Assembly (NCBI RefSeq): GCF_018129025.1
Contig: NZ_JAAEDI010000002.1
Coordinates: 124,001-188,000 of the forward strand
Direction: 5' to 3'
DNA from: Neoroseomonas terrae
GTDB lineage: Bacteria; Pseudomonadota; Alphaproteobacteria; Acetobacterales; Acetobacteraceae
Length of the DNA stretch: 64,000 bases
In this document: positions 37,920 through 47,974 of the stretch, in pieces
How the letters are laid out: each line of letters opens with the position of its first letter
Position numbering within the stretch: the stretch's first letter is position 1
Made by a program: the position numbers and the translations under genes
The notes under the pieces: generated by a model
Seen by the model: only the letters and a program-made list of their open reading frames with translations
Database searches by the model: none
What the model was told of the DNA's origin: nothing

Positions 37920-37935
37920 AAGTACAGCGCGCGTG

Positions 37936-37960
37936 GGAGAGGGGCTGTTTGCCCCTCTCC
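37936..37960. terminator. Hairpin terminator between hppA and a convergent lipoprotein gene
   Basis: GGAGAGGGGC-TGTTT-GCCCCTCTCC, ten perfect pairs, placed 17 bases after the hppA stop between converging genes. It resembles stem 1 of the two-hairpin elements, but no second hairpin follows. Confidence 0.65.
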
Positions 37961-37971
37961 GCCTGCACGCC

Positions 37972-38301
37972 TCAGCGTTTCTTGCAGATCACGCCGGAGA
38001 AGAGGGCGTTCCCCGGCCCGCCGTCCAGGCAGCCATTGCCGTCGATGCGGAGCGTCCGGCTGTCGCCGGCGGCAGTCACCGCCACGGTATCGCCCTCGTG
38101 CCGAAAGGTGCCGTTGATGGCGTCCGAGCTGCCGATCATCGTCAGCGTCACCTGGTTGCCAGAGCGGAAGTTCAGGATGGTGAACCACTGGCCGGCTTCG
38201 GTGCGGCCGTACTCGCCTGAGGGCGCCTCGTCTCCGCCGCAGGCTGCCGCCAGCAGGACGATGGCGGCCATCGCCGCCGTTCGGGACATCATTCCACGCA
38301 T
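37972..38301 (-). CDS. Small secreted lipoprotein of unknown function
   Basis: A 109-aa protein with a type II signal peptide, MRGMMSRTAAMAAIVLLAAAC, where LAAAC is the lipobox and Cys21 the acylated residue; the following GGDE suggests outer-membrane sorting. AGGAGAGG lies seven to eight bases before the ATG at 38301. The mature part is rich in beta-strand pattern (GQWFTILNFRSGNQVTLTM, TFRHEGDTVAVTA), resembling a small barrel, with two cysteines (GNGCLDG, GVICKKR) that could form a disulfide. No family recognised. Confidence 0.72.
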   Translation of the reverse strand: MRGMMSRTAAMAAIVLLAAACGGDEAPSGEYGRTEAGQWFTILNFRSGNQVTLTMIGSSDAINGTFRHEGDTVAVTAAGDSRTLRIDGNGCLDGGPGNALFSGVICKKR

Positions 38302-38688
38302 TCGCGTTCCTCTCCTTCTCGGGGAAGCGGGCGAGGTGGCTGGGATCCTGGCTGCCTGCATCCGCGACGGGCCGGATGCCGGCCTCGCGGCTGTCGAGTA
38401 GCATGAGGATAACGGAACGTTCATGACGCCTGGCCGTCGTCGCGACAGTGCCGTGAAGCCGTTCAGCGCGGCCTTCGTGATTCTTTTTGGACAGCGGCCC
38501 GCGTTAGCGCGGCCCTGCTAGGGCGCGTCGCATTCAGATGGCATCATCCGGGCGCATGACGATGTTCGCCAAACGGAAGGCCGGAACAGGTGGCGGGAGC
38601 GCAAGCGAACGCCGCATGCTCTAGCATCCGGGCTCCCACGCATCCTCCCGAGTCGCCGCCCTTGCACTTCCTCGCCACCATCCAACCG
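38302..38688. other. Divergent intergenic region, lipoprotein to mgtC
   Basis: 387 bases without a recognised gene. It contains the promoters of both flanking genes, not assignable by eye. A T-run (TTCTTTTTGG near 38480) follows a GC-rich segment but no clear stem, so no terminator is called. Confidence 0.4.
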
Positions 38689-39378
38689 ATGGCGCTGCTC
38701 GATAGCGCCTTCAGCCTGTTCGTCGCGTTCGTGCTCGGCACGTTGGTCGGCGTCGAACGCCAGATCCGTCAGCGTAGTGCCGGGCTGCGGACGAACACGC
38801 TGGTCGCGGTAGGGGCCGCGGCCTTTGTCGACATCGCCCAACGCCTGGCTGGTGACGCGGAAGCCGTGCGCGTCATCTCCTATGTCGTCTCGGGCATCGG
38901 TTTCCTCGGCGCCGGCGTCATCATGAAGGAGGGGATGAATGTCCGCGGCCTGAACACGGCGGCGACGCTGTGGTGCTCGGCGGCGATCGGCGCGGCTGCG
39001 GGCTCCGACCTGGTGGTGGAGGCGGTGCTGATCACCGTCTTCGTCCTGGCGGGCAACACGCTGCTGCTGCCCGTGGTGACCTGGGTGGAACGGCGGCCGC
39101 TCGACCGGGTGGTGACCGAGGCGCAGAACGAGATCCGCGTGACGACCGACGCCGCCCACCTGGCTACCGTCCGTCGCCATGTCATCGAGCGGCTGCAGGC
39201 GGCCCGCTTCCCGGTCGCGGACATCAACGTGACCGAACGCGGGGAGGAGGCGGTCGAGATCGTCGCCGAACTGGTGAGTACCTCGGTGGCGCCGCGGGAG
39301 ATGGATGCGGTGCTGCACGAACTGCGCCGCTACCCCGCCATTCGGGACGCGGCCTGGGAAAGCAACTCAATCGAGTAG
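38689..39378 (+). CDS. MgtC/SapB family protein
   Basis: A 229-aa inner-membrane protein. N-terminal helices carry the signature VAFVLGTLVGVERQIRQRSAGLRTNTLVAVGAA and the conserved SGIGFLGAGVIMKEG and RGLNTAATLWCSAAIG blocks. The C-terminal 90 residues form a cytosolic ACT-like domain (VTERGEEAVEIVAELVS). MgtC-type proteins act in adaptation to low Mg2+ and low pH in several pathogens and inhibit the F-ATPase in Salmonella; homologues in free-living bacteria are less understood. Start at 38689 follows the family; no strong ribosome site. Confidence 0.88.
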   Translation: MALLDSAFSLFVAFVLGTLVGVERQIRQRSAGLRTNTLVAVGAAAFVDIAQRLAGDAEAVRVISYVVSGIGFLGAGVIMKEGMNVRGLNTAATLWCSAAIGAAAGSDLVVEAVLITVFVLAGNTLLLPVVTWVERRPLDRVVTEAQNEIRVTTDAAHLATVRRHVIERLQAARFPVADINVTERGEEAVEIVAELVSTSVAPREMDAVLHELRRYPAIRDAAWESNSIE

Positions 39379-39441
39379 CGCCACCGCCAATTCATGGATT
39401 CGAGGCTTGCGGACTGCGGCCTGCTACCTTTCTTTGTGTCC

Positions 39442-41511
39442 ATGTTGCGCGCGCTCACGATCCTCCTCGTCGCTTTGGCCCTGGCGCCTGCCGCGGGGGC
39501 GCTGGAAACGCCCGCCGTTACCTCGCCCCGGGCGACGGTGACGGTCATTGCGGACCATGACGCCGTCGCTCCGGGCCAGTCCTTCCGCATCGCGCTGCGC
39601 CAGCGGCTGGCGCCAGGCTGGCATACCTACTGGACCAACCCGGGCGACGCCGGGCAGCCACCCGAGATGCGCCTGACCCTGCCGGAGGGCGCCTCGGCCG
39701 GCGCGATGCAGTTTCCGGCGCCGGAGCGCATCCCCTTTGGGCCGCTGATGAATTTCGGTTACGAGGGCGAGGCGGTCTTCACCATTCCGGTCAATGTGCC
39801 GGCCGATGCCGCCCCCGGCAGCAGCTTCCCGATCGAGGCGCAGGCCGACTGGCTGGTCTGCGAGCGTGTCTGCATCCCCGAGGAGGGCGTGTTCCGGCTG
39901 GACATCCCGGTGGCCGGAACGGCGGTGCCGGCGGCGCCCGAAACGCGCGCTTTGTTCGCGGCGGCCGAGGCGGCCGCGCCGCGTGCCGCGCCCTTCACCG
40001 CTCGGCTCGGCTTCGAAGGTCAGGCCGGCGCGATCGAGGTCGCCGGTCCCGGCATCGCGCCTGGCTCTGTGCGCGACGCCTTCTTCTTTCCGCTGCCCTG
40101 GGGCGTGATCGACAACGCCGCGCCGCAGCCGATGACGGTGACGGACGGCGCCTTGCGCCTCGGCCTGACGCGCGGCCAAGCGGAGGCGCTGCCGGCCCAG
40201 GTGGACGGCGTCATCGCCATCACCGACGCGGCGGGCGTACGCGGGGCCTATCTGGTCGCGGCCGCGCCGGGGGCGGTGCCTGTGGCGGGCGCCGCGCCCA
40301 GAGGGTTGCCGCTATGGCAGGCGCTGGCCTTCGCGGCGCTGGGCGGGCTCATCCTGAACCTGATGCCCTGCGTCTTCCCGATCCTCGCCATGAAGGCGGT
40401 GTCGCTGGCGAAGCTGTCGGGGGCGGCGCGCGGCGGGGTGCGGGCACATGCGGCAAGCTACACGGCCGGCGTGGTGCTCTCGTTCCTGGCGCTTGGCGGG
40501 CTGCTGGTCGGGCTGCGGGCGGCGGGCGGGGTTGCAGGGTGGGGATTCCAGTTCACCTCGCCGGTCTTCGTCGCTGCCATGGCCTGGCTGATGCTGGCCG
40601 TCGGGCTGAATCTGTCGGGGGTCTATGCCGTCGGTGGGCCTGTGTCGGCGGGCGGGTCGCTGGCGGGCAAGGGCGGGCATGCGGGGTCCTTCTTCACCGG
40701 CATGCTCGCGGTACTGGTCGCCACGCCCTGCACGGCGCCCTTCATGGCGGCGGCGATCGGCGCCGCGCTTGGCATGGGCGCAATCGAGGCGCTGGCGGTT
40801 TTCGCGGCGATGGGGCTCGGCATGGCGCTGCCCTATGCGGCGTTGGGCGTCGCTCCCGGATTGGCGAGGCTGCTGCCCCGGCCGGGACTATGGATGGACA
40901 GGCTGAAGCAAGGCCTGGCCTTCCCGATGTACGGGGCCGCGGCCTGGCTGGTCTGGGTGCTGTCCGAGCAGGCCGGCTCCCCGGCGGTGCTGGCGGCGCT
41001 GGCCGGCGCCGTGCTGATCGGCTTCGCGGCCTGGGCCATCGGCGTCGCGCAGAGTTCGGGCGGGCGCGTCGGGCGCATTGCCGGGGCTGCGGCGGTGGTT
41101 GCCGCGCTGGCGTTGCTGCCGGGGCTCAGCGCCGCGCCCCGGCCCGCCCAGGCTGCCGTCGAAGCTGGGGAGCCATGGTCCGAAGCACGGCTCGCTGCGC
41201 TGCGCGCCGAGGGCCGCCCCGTCTTCGTCAACATGACCGCCGCCTGGTGCATCACCTGCAAGGTCAATGAGCGCGTGGCGCTCGCGACCGAGGGCACGCG
41301 GCAGATCTTCGCCGACCGCAATATCGCCCTGCTGACCGGCGACTGGACGCGCGGCGATCCGGCGATCACCGCCGTGTTGCGCGCCCACCAGCGGGACGGC
41401 GTGCCGCTGTACCTGTTCTACCCGGCGGGCGGCGGTGCGCCGCGAATCCTGCCGCAGATCCTGACTGAAGGGATCATCCGCGAAACCATCAACGCAACGG
41501 GAAGCAGCTGA
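39442..41511 (+). CDS. dsbD: DsbD/ScsB-family protein-disulfide reductase
   Basis: A 689-aa three-part protein that carries electrons from cytoplasmic thioredoxin to the periplasm. A signal peptide (MLRALTILLVALALAPAAGA) is followed by a periplasmic DsbD-alpha-type domain with the CERVCIPEEG cysteine pair near residue 140, an eight-helix membrane domain with Cys in NLMPCVFPILAMK and VATPCTAPFMA, and a C-terminal thioredoxin domain with the active site AAWCITCK. The large N-terminal part and layout resemble ScsB. The stop overlaps the next gene's ATG as TGATG, coupling it to a redoxin that may be a partner. Confidence 0.9.
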   Translation: MLRALTILLVALALAPAAGALETPAVTSPRATVTVIADHDAVAPGQSFRIALRQRLAPGWHTYWTNPGDAGQPPEMRLTLPEGASAGAMQFPAPERIPFGPLMNFGYEGEAVFTIPVNVPADAAPGSSFPIEAQADWLVCERVCIPEEGVFRLDIPVAGTAVPAAPETRALFAAAEAAAPRAAPFTARLGFEGQAGAIEVAGPGIAPGSVRDAFFFPLPWGVIDNAAPQPMTVTDGALRLGLTRGQAEALPAQVDGVIAITDAAGVRGAYLVAAAPGAVPVAGAAPRGLPLWQALAFAALGGLILNLMPCVFPILAMKAVSLAKLSGAARGGVRAHAASYTAGVVLSFLALGGLLVGLRAAGGVAGWGFQFTSPVFVAAMAWLMLAVGLNLSGVYAVGGPVSAGGSLAGKGGHAGSFFTGMLAVLVATPCTAPFMAAAIGAALGMGAIEALAVFAAMGLGMALPYAALGVAPGLARLLPRPGLWMDRLKQGLAFPMYGAAAWLVWVLSEQAGSPAVLAALAGAVLIGFAAWAIGVAQSSGGRVGRIAGAAAVVAALALLPGLSAAPRPAQAAVEAGEPWSEARLAALRAEGRPVFVNMTAAWCITCKVNERVALATEGTRQIFADRNIALLTGDWTRGDPAITAVLRAHQRDGVPLYLFYPAGGGAPRILPQILTEGIIRETINATGSS

Positions 41512-42140
41512 TGACGATCTCGATGATCACCCGCCGCGGCGCGCTTGGCGCCGCCGGTCTTCTCGCCCTTGCGCCGGGAGCGGCGTCGGCCAACCCAGTG
41601 ATCGGCGCCGCGGCGCCCGATTTCAGCCTGCCTGACCAGGATGGCGACACCCGTCGCCTGTCGGATTTCCGCGGCAAGGTGGTGGTCCTGGAATGGACCA
41701 ACCACGAATGCCCCTATGTGCGGAAGCACTACGGCAGCAACAACATGCAGGGGCTGCAGCGGCTGGTCGCCGAACGCGGCGGCGTGTGGCTGACCATCGC
41801 CTCCTCACCCGCCGGGGAGCAGGGCTACGTCACCGGCGCCCAGGCGAAGGAACTGACGGCCAGCCGCAATGCGGCACCGGCCGCCGTGCTGCTGGACCAT
41901 TCCTCGGTGGCGGCACGGGCCTATCGCGCCTCCGTAACCCCGCACATGTTCGTCATCTCGGCGGATGGGATGCTGCGCTACATGGGCGGGATCGACTCGA
42001 TCCGCTCGACCCGCCCGGCCGACGTCGCGACGGCCGAGCCCTTCTTCCGCAACGCCTTCGTCGAAGTGGCGGAGGGACGGGCGGTGACGCGCGCGAGCAC
42101 GCCGCCCTATGGGTGCGTGATCAAGTACGTGGGAGCGTAG
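41511..42140 (+). CDS. Exported redoxin/AhpC-TSA family protein, partner of DsbD
   Basis: A 209-aa thioredoxin-fold protein with a twin-arginine-like leader (MTISMITRRGALGAAGLLALAPGAASA). The fold signature is PDFSLPDQDGDTRRLSDFRGKVVVLEWTNHECPYVRKHY. Where thioredoxins have CxxC, it has ECPY, so a single peroxidatic-type cysteine; the only other mature cysteine is at the C-terminus (YGCVIKY). It may be a thiol peroxidase or a DsbD-reduced partner. Translational overlap with dsbD supports a common redox role, by inference. Confidence 0.85.
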   Translation: MTISMITRRGALGAAGLLALAPGAASANPVIGAAAPDFSLPDQDGDTRRLSDFRGKVVVLEWTNHECPYVRKHYGSNNMQGLQRLVAERGGVWLTIASSPAGEQGYVTGAQAKELTASRNAAPAAVLLDHSSVAARAYRASVTPHMFVISADGMLRYMGGIDSIRSTRPADVATAEPFFRNAFVEVAEGRAVTRASTPPYGCVIKYVGA

Positions 42141-42147
42141 GGGGAAT

Positions 42148-42240
42148 TGGAGAGGGCCTCGGCCCCTCTCCAAGTCTGCAACGCCAATGGCGTGCCCCGG
42201 TGCTTGAAGCTCCTGGACCGAACTTGTTGGCGCCACGCCC
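42148..42240 (+). repeat. Two-hairpin dispersed element, copy C (diverged)
   Basis: Stem TGGAGAGGG with CCCTCTCCA around CCTCGGC, then a small stem ACGCC-AAT-GGCGT, then an imperfect GGTGCTT/AAGCTCC stem, ending in CCTGGACCGAACTTGTTGGCGCC, which matches the tails of copies A and B with few changes. Confidence 0.6.
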
Positions 42241-42331
42241 GGACACGCCACAACAACCACGCGCGTTTCAGGCACAGAAGTGGGTTTCGGCGCCGTTCCT
42301 GCCCGTCACGCCCGGCACCAAGTGGAGGTTT

Positions 42332-42391
42332 GCAAAGGCCTTTCGGCCTTTGCTGGGGAGAGGTCCGGAGAGGGGCGACGCCCCTTTCCGG
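42332..42391 (-). repeat. Two-hairpin dispersed element, copy D (inverted orientation)
   Basis: Reading along the plus strand: GCAAAGGCC-TTTC-GGCCTTTGC (nine pairs), linker TGGGGAGAGGT, then CCGGAGAGGGGC-GAC-GCCCCTTTCCGG (twelve pairs with one G-U). This is the same layout as copies A and E read from the other strand. Confidence 0.65.
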
Positions 42392-42422
42392 TCACCCATC
42401 GCGCGCGGGCGTCACACCGCCG

Positions 42423-42992
42423 CTACCGCGCCAGATGCGCCGGCACCTTCAGCCCGAGGCGCGTCGGGACCGGCCACAGCTCGCGCACCGTGCGCAGCCG
42501 CTGGAAGCCGACGGCCAGGTAGGACGGCAGCGCGCGCGGATGGTCTGCCGTGCAGGTGTTGACCGTCACCATCGGCTTTCCCCCGGCCCACGCCGTATCC
42601 ACCGCATGGCGCAGGAAGGCGCGGCCGAGGCCCGTGCCGATCGCCCAGGGCATCAGCCCGAAATAGGCGAGGTTGACGGCCTGCGGGTGTCGCCGGTCGA
42701 GTTCGTAGAACCCGGCCGGCTCGCCATCCTTCATCAGCACGTGGATCGATACCGCCGGCAGCGACAGCAGGGCGGCGAGGTCGGCGTCGGAAGCCGTGCG
42801 CCGCATCCACCACAGCCAGGGCTCCCCGACCGTGTCGTAAAGATAGCGGTAATAGGGAACCGAGCAGTGTCGCACATGTTCGACCCGGACGTCCGGCGGC
42901 AAGGGACGTGGCGGATCGGACGGCGGGTCTTCCATGCGCAGGAAGGTGACGTCGATCATCACCTCCTGCACCGCGTTCATCGTTGCCGCCAT
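42423..42992 (-). CDS. GNAT family N-acetyltransferase
   Basis: A 189-aa acetyltransferase. The fold is visible as [20 protein letters not shown] (strands 2-4) and [19 protein letters not shown], the acetyl-CoA loop in a variant GTGLGRA form, followed by [21 protein letters not shown]. The start at 42992 has GAGGGG about eight bases upstream; other methionines lie four and more codons later. It follows rpoD after 80 bases on the same strand and may share its transcript. Substrate unknown. Confidence 0.83.
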   Translation of the reverse strand: MAATMNAVQEVMIDVTFLRMEDPPSDPPRPLPPDVRVEHVRHCSVPYYRYLYDTVGEPWLWWMRRTASDADLAALLSLPAVSIHVLMKDGEPAGFYELDRRHPQAVNLAYFGLMPWAIGTGLGRAFLRHAVDTAWAGGKPMVTVNTCTADHPRALPSYLAVGFQRLRTVRELWPVPTRLGLKVPAHLAR

Positions 42993-43072
42993 GGCCGCGC
43001 ACCCCTCGTATGGCGCGAAATCTCGCGGAATGGACCGGCGCCGGTCAACGGGGCGAAAGCCCCGGACCGTAT

Positions 43073-44998
<1,926 letters not shown>

Positions 44999-45024
44999 GC
45001 GTGTTCCGCTCCGTCCAACGGTTT

Positions 45025-45050
45025 CGGGCATCCGGGGGGCCGGATGCCCG
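45025..45050. promoter_or_regulatory. Strong hairpin between dnaG and rpoD
   Basis: CGGGCATCCGG-GGGG-CCGGATGCCCG, eleven perfect pairs, located 26 bases before the rpoD ATG and 21 bases after the dnaG stop. No U-tract follows in the transcribed direction. Its place corresponds to the E. coli dnaG-rpoD spacer, where the mRNA is processed, so an mRNA processing or stability element is a reasonable inference; partial termination is the alternative. Confidence 0.6.
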
Positions 45051-45070
45051 AAGAAATTTCAGTCCCTAAC

Positions 45071-46870
45071 CTATGCGGCGTCGCCGGACGCCCCGGAGGC
45101 ACCTTCCCCGCGGCGGAGCGCATCGAGCGCCTCCGACACCAGGATGAGCCGCCGCTGCGCCGAGGGGTCGTTCGTCTCGGCCAGTGCCTTCAAGGCGTCC
45201 TGCTGGTCCTCGATCAATTCCGCCTCGCCGCGCAGGCGCAGGAAGAAGTGCCAGAAGCCTTCCTCGACCTCCCCGGGCAGGGCCTCGGCCCTCGCCGCAA
45301 GGGGCAGGCCGATGGGCGCAAGGGCCCAGGACACCGCATCTTCAACGCCGTATCGGGCGAGTTGGGCGATCAGACCCTCAGAGTCAAGCGGTTCCGCGGC
45401 AACAGTTGATGCGAGAAGCGCGTCCCTCAGTTGCGTCGCGGGGCCTGGAGGCAGGTCGAGCAGACCCACAGCCTCCTCCACCTGAGGCAAAAGCCAGGGG
45501 TGGCGGAGGATGACGGCGAACATCATGCGGGCCCGTTCGGCCTGCACGGGGCCGGCGGCGATGGCCGGGCGGGGTAGGGTGCGCGACGGGGGGCGGCCGC
45601 CGGATTGCGGGCGGCGCGATGCCGCGAAGAAGCGATCCAGCAGCACCCGGCGATACTCGGCCGACAGCGCCTTGTCCGCGATGGCCCCGGCGGCGCCGGT
45701 CAGGCGATGGCGCAGCGCGGCGCGCTGTTCCGGCGTCACGGCGGGACGGCCTTCCGCGACCAGGCCGTACAGTGCCTCGGCCATTGGGCGTGCGGCGTCC
45801 AGCACGGCCTGGAAGGCGCCGGAGCCGCGCTTCGCCGTAAGGGTGTCGGGGTCATCCCCGGCGGGCAGGGTCGCGAAGCGCAGGCTGCGTTCGCTGCTGA
45901 TGAGCGGCAGCGCCACTTCGGCGGCGCGTGCGGCCGCCCGTGCACCGGCGGCGTCGCCGTCGAAGCAGAGCACGGGCTCGGGGTTGAGGCGCCACAGCTC
46001 CTCAAGCTGCTCGGCCGTCAGCGCCGTGCCGAGCGGCGCGACCGCCCCGGTGAAGCCCGCCTGGTGCAGCGCGATGACATCCATGTAGCCCTCGACGGCG
46101 ACGACCGGGGCGCCGCGGAACGCACCCTCCCGCGCCAGATCCAGGCCGTAGAGTCCCATCCGCTTGCGGAAAAGCGGAGTCTCCGGGCTGTTCACATACT
46201 TCGGCTGGCCATCGCCCAGGATGCGGCCGCCGAAGGCGATGACGCGGCCGCGGCGGTCGCGGATCGGGAACATCACGCGGGCGAAGAAGAAGTCGCGCGG
46301 CGGGTCGCCACCCTCGCCGCGGCGCAGCAGCCCGGCTTCGATCATCTGCGCCTCGGTGATGTCCTCGGCGCGCAGATCCGCGGCCAGCGCACCGCGCCCG
46401 CCGGGCGCCCAGCCCAGGGCGAAGTCGCGGATCGTGCGCTCGGTCAGCCCGCGTCGCAGGAGGTAATCCAGCGCCGGCCGGCCTTCCGGCAGGAACAGGC
46501 GGCGGTGATAGGCGTCCGCGGCGACGGCCATGACCGCATGCAGGTCCCGCACGCGGCGGTCCCGCGCCGCGTCCTGAGCGGAGGGCTTGGGGACGTCCAT
46601 CCCGGCCTCGGACGCCAGCCGCTCGACCGCTTCGGGGAATGAGGCACCGTCCGCGCGCATGATGAAGGTGATGGCGTCGCCATGCGCGCCGCAGCCGAAG
46701 CAGTGGAAGTGGTCGTCGTAGACGTAGAATGAGGGCGTCTTCTCCCCATGGAAGGGGCAGCAGCCCTTCCAGTTCCGCCCGGACTTCGCCAGCCGCGTCT
46801 TGCGCCCGATCAGCCCAGGCAGGGGGGTGCGGGCGCGAAGCTCGTCAAGGAAGGCAGGAGGGAGGGCCAT
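45071..46870 (-). CDS. dnaG: DNA primase
   Basis: A 599-aa primase that makes RNA primers at the replication fork. N-terminal CHC2 zinc finger: Cys38, His41, Cys57 and Cys60 in GCCPFHGEKTPSF and HFHCFGCGAHGD. The catalytic core follows (GRILGDGQPKYVNSPETPLF), with the TOPRIM motifs VVAVEGYMDVIALHQAGF and VLCFDGDAAGARAA carrying the metal-binding acids. The C-terminal helicase-binding domain is present but diverged. The ATG directly begins MALPPAFLDELRARTPL, the usual start. It is cotranscribed with rpoD. Confidence 0.96.
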   Translation of the reverse strand: MALPPAFLDELRARTPLPGLIGRKTRLAKSGRNWKGCCPFHGEKTPSFYVYDDHFHCFGCGAHGDAITFIMRADGASFPEAVERLASEAGMDVPKPSAQDAARDRRVRDLHAVMAVAADAYHRRLFLPEGRPALDYLLRRGLTERTIRDFALGWAPGGRGALAADLRAEDITEAQMIEAGLLRRGEGGDPPRDFFFARVMFPIRDRRGRVIAFGGRILGDGQPKYVNSPETPLFRKRMGLYGLDLAREGAFRGAPVVAVEGYMDVIALHQAGFTGAVAPLGTALTAEQLEELWRLNPEPVLCFDGDAAGARAAARAAEVALPLISSERSLRFATLPAGDDPDTLTAKRGSGAFQAVLDAARPMAEALYGLVAEGRPAVTPEQRAALRHRLTGAAGAIADKALSAEYRRVLLDRFFAASRRPQSGGRPPSRTLPRPAIAAGPVQAERARMMFAVILRHPWLLPQVEEAVGLLDLPPGPATQLRDALLASTVAAEPLDSEGLIAQLARYGVEDAVSWALAPIGLPLAARAEALPGEVEEGFWHFFLRLRGEAELIEDQQDALKALAETNDPSAQRRLILVSEALDALRRGEGASGASGDAA

Positions 46871-46950
46871 GAAGGGCGGACATGCTACGGGGTTTGCACC
46901 CGCGGCGCACGGGGTCTATCAGCCGGCCATTCCAACATGAGGGCCCCGCC

Positions 46951-47169
46951 ATGACCCCGGCCGAACGCGCTGCCGTGCAAGCTCATCTCCGCCGCCTGTT
47001 CGGCAACAACCGGATCGCCGTGATGGCGCCGGAGCGCAAGGGCGCAAGCGTGGAGCTGCGCGTGGGCGACGAGTTCATCGGCACCATCCATCGGGATGCC
47101 GAGGATGGTGAGGTGTCCTACGCCGTGCAGATCGTGGTGCTGTCCGAAGACCTCGAAATGCCGAACTGA
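46951..47169 (+). CDS. DUF3126 family protein
   Basis: A 72-aa protein, typical length for DUF3126, a small family confined largely to alphaproteobacteria. Recognised by MTPAERAAVQAHLRRLFGN, VELRVGDEFIGTIHRD and GEVSYAVQIVVLSEDL. Function unknown. The ATG at 46951 matches family starts; the frame is open further but without similarity. It is divergent from dnaG with an 80-base gap, so both promoters lie there. Confidence 0.88.
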   Translation: MTPAERAAVQAHLRRLFGNNRIAVMAPERKGASVELRVGDEFIGTIHRDAEDGEVSYAVQIVVLSEDLEMPN

Positions 47170-47177
47170 GGCGGTGG

Positions 47178-47248
47178 CCGGAGGGGCATTGCCCCCTCCG
47201 GGCCTGCCCCACCGAAGGCCGAAGGGCCTTCGAAGCCCGGTACCGGGC
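47178..47248 (+). repeat. Two-hairpin dispersed element, copy E
   Basis: Stem 1 CCGGAGGGGC-ATT-GCCCC(C)TCCGG with one bulge, linker CCTGCCCCA, stem 2 CGAAGGCC-GAAG-GGCCTTCG (eight pairs), then a third small palindrome GCCCGG-TA-CCGGGC. It begins nine bases after the DUF3126 stop, so it may also end that transcript. Confidence 0.65.
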
Positions 47249-47356
47249 GTTGCTCGCCCTGGGTGCCTGGCCGTGACCATGTCGCGCCGCGCCCGCTGGC
47301 TGATGCCCCAAGGGCGCTTTCCTCCCTGCGTCCGGCCCCTCGCCAAAGCGATGTTT

Positions 47357-47384
47357 CCAAAGGCCCTCCGGCCTTCGGTGGGGC
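47357..47384 (-). repeat. Partial two-hairpin element, copy F, inverted relative to copy E
   Basis: CCAAAGGCC-CTCC-GGCCTTCGG followed by TGGGGC. Its reverse complement matches copy E over GCCCCACCGAAGGCC(A/G)-type sequence with a single mismatch in about 24 bases. Copies E and F thus form an inverted pair some 130 bases apart, between DUF3126 and the Lrp gene. The sequence between them (47249-47356) shows no gene. Confidence 0.6.
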
Positions 47385-47471
47385 GTGGTCTGGAATGAGG
47401 GGGAGGCGCTTTCCATCTCTGACGCCCGATTCCTCGTTCCGTTTTGTCCAGGCGCCGGATAGGCTGCGGTC

Positions 47472-47942
47472 ATGGACAGCATAGACCGGAACATCTTGGT
47501 CGCGCTGCAGCACGATGGTGCGGCGGGGCTGGCGGAGCTCGCGAAGGTCGCGGGGTTGTCGGTCTCCGCTACGGCGGAACGCGTCAAACGGCTGGAGGAA
47601 CGCGGCACGATCCGTGGCTGGCGGGCGGATCTTGATCCGGCGGCGGTGGGCTGCCCGCTGCTGGCCTGGGTGTTCGTCGCCCTGCGGGCGGGGGCGCTGG
47701 ACCAGAAGTTCCGCGAATCGATCCTGCCGCTGGAGCAGGTGCTGGAATGCCACGCGGTGAGCGGGCCGTGGTCCTACATGCTGAAGCTGCGCGCGCCGGG
47801 GCTGCGGGAACTGGAGGACTTCGTCGCGCAGGAGGTCCGGCGCTGCGCCGGCGTGGAGCGGACGGAGACCGTCATCGCGCTGCTGACGGCCAAGGAGACC
47901 GCGATGGTGCCTGTCGCACCGCCGGATGACGACGAGGCGTGA
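47472..47942 (+). CDS. Lrp/AsnC family transcriptional regulator
   Basis: A 156-aa regulator. The N-terminal winged helix-turn-helix is MDSIDRNILVALQHDG...LAKVAGLSVSATAERVKRLEERGTIRGWRADLDP, and the C-terminal RAM/AsnC ligand domain includes VLECHAVSGPWSYMLKLRAPGLRELEDFV. Members bind amino acids and control their metabolism. The stop shares bases with a possible GTG start of aat (GTGA), though a later ATG is preferred for that gene. Target genes unknown. Confidence 0.9.
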   Translation: MDSIDRNILVALQHDGAAGLAELAKVAGLSVSATAERVKRLEERGTIRGWRADLDPAAVGCPLLAWVFVALRAGALDQKFRESILPLEQVLECHAVSGPWSYMLKLRAPGLRELEDFVAQEVRRCAGVERTETVIALLTAKETAMVPVAPPDDDEA

Positions 47943-47974
47943 CGGGTGCCGGCCGGCTGGTGCAGGCTTTGCCC

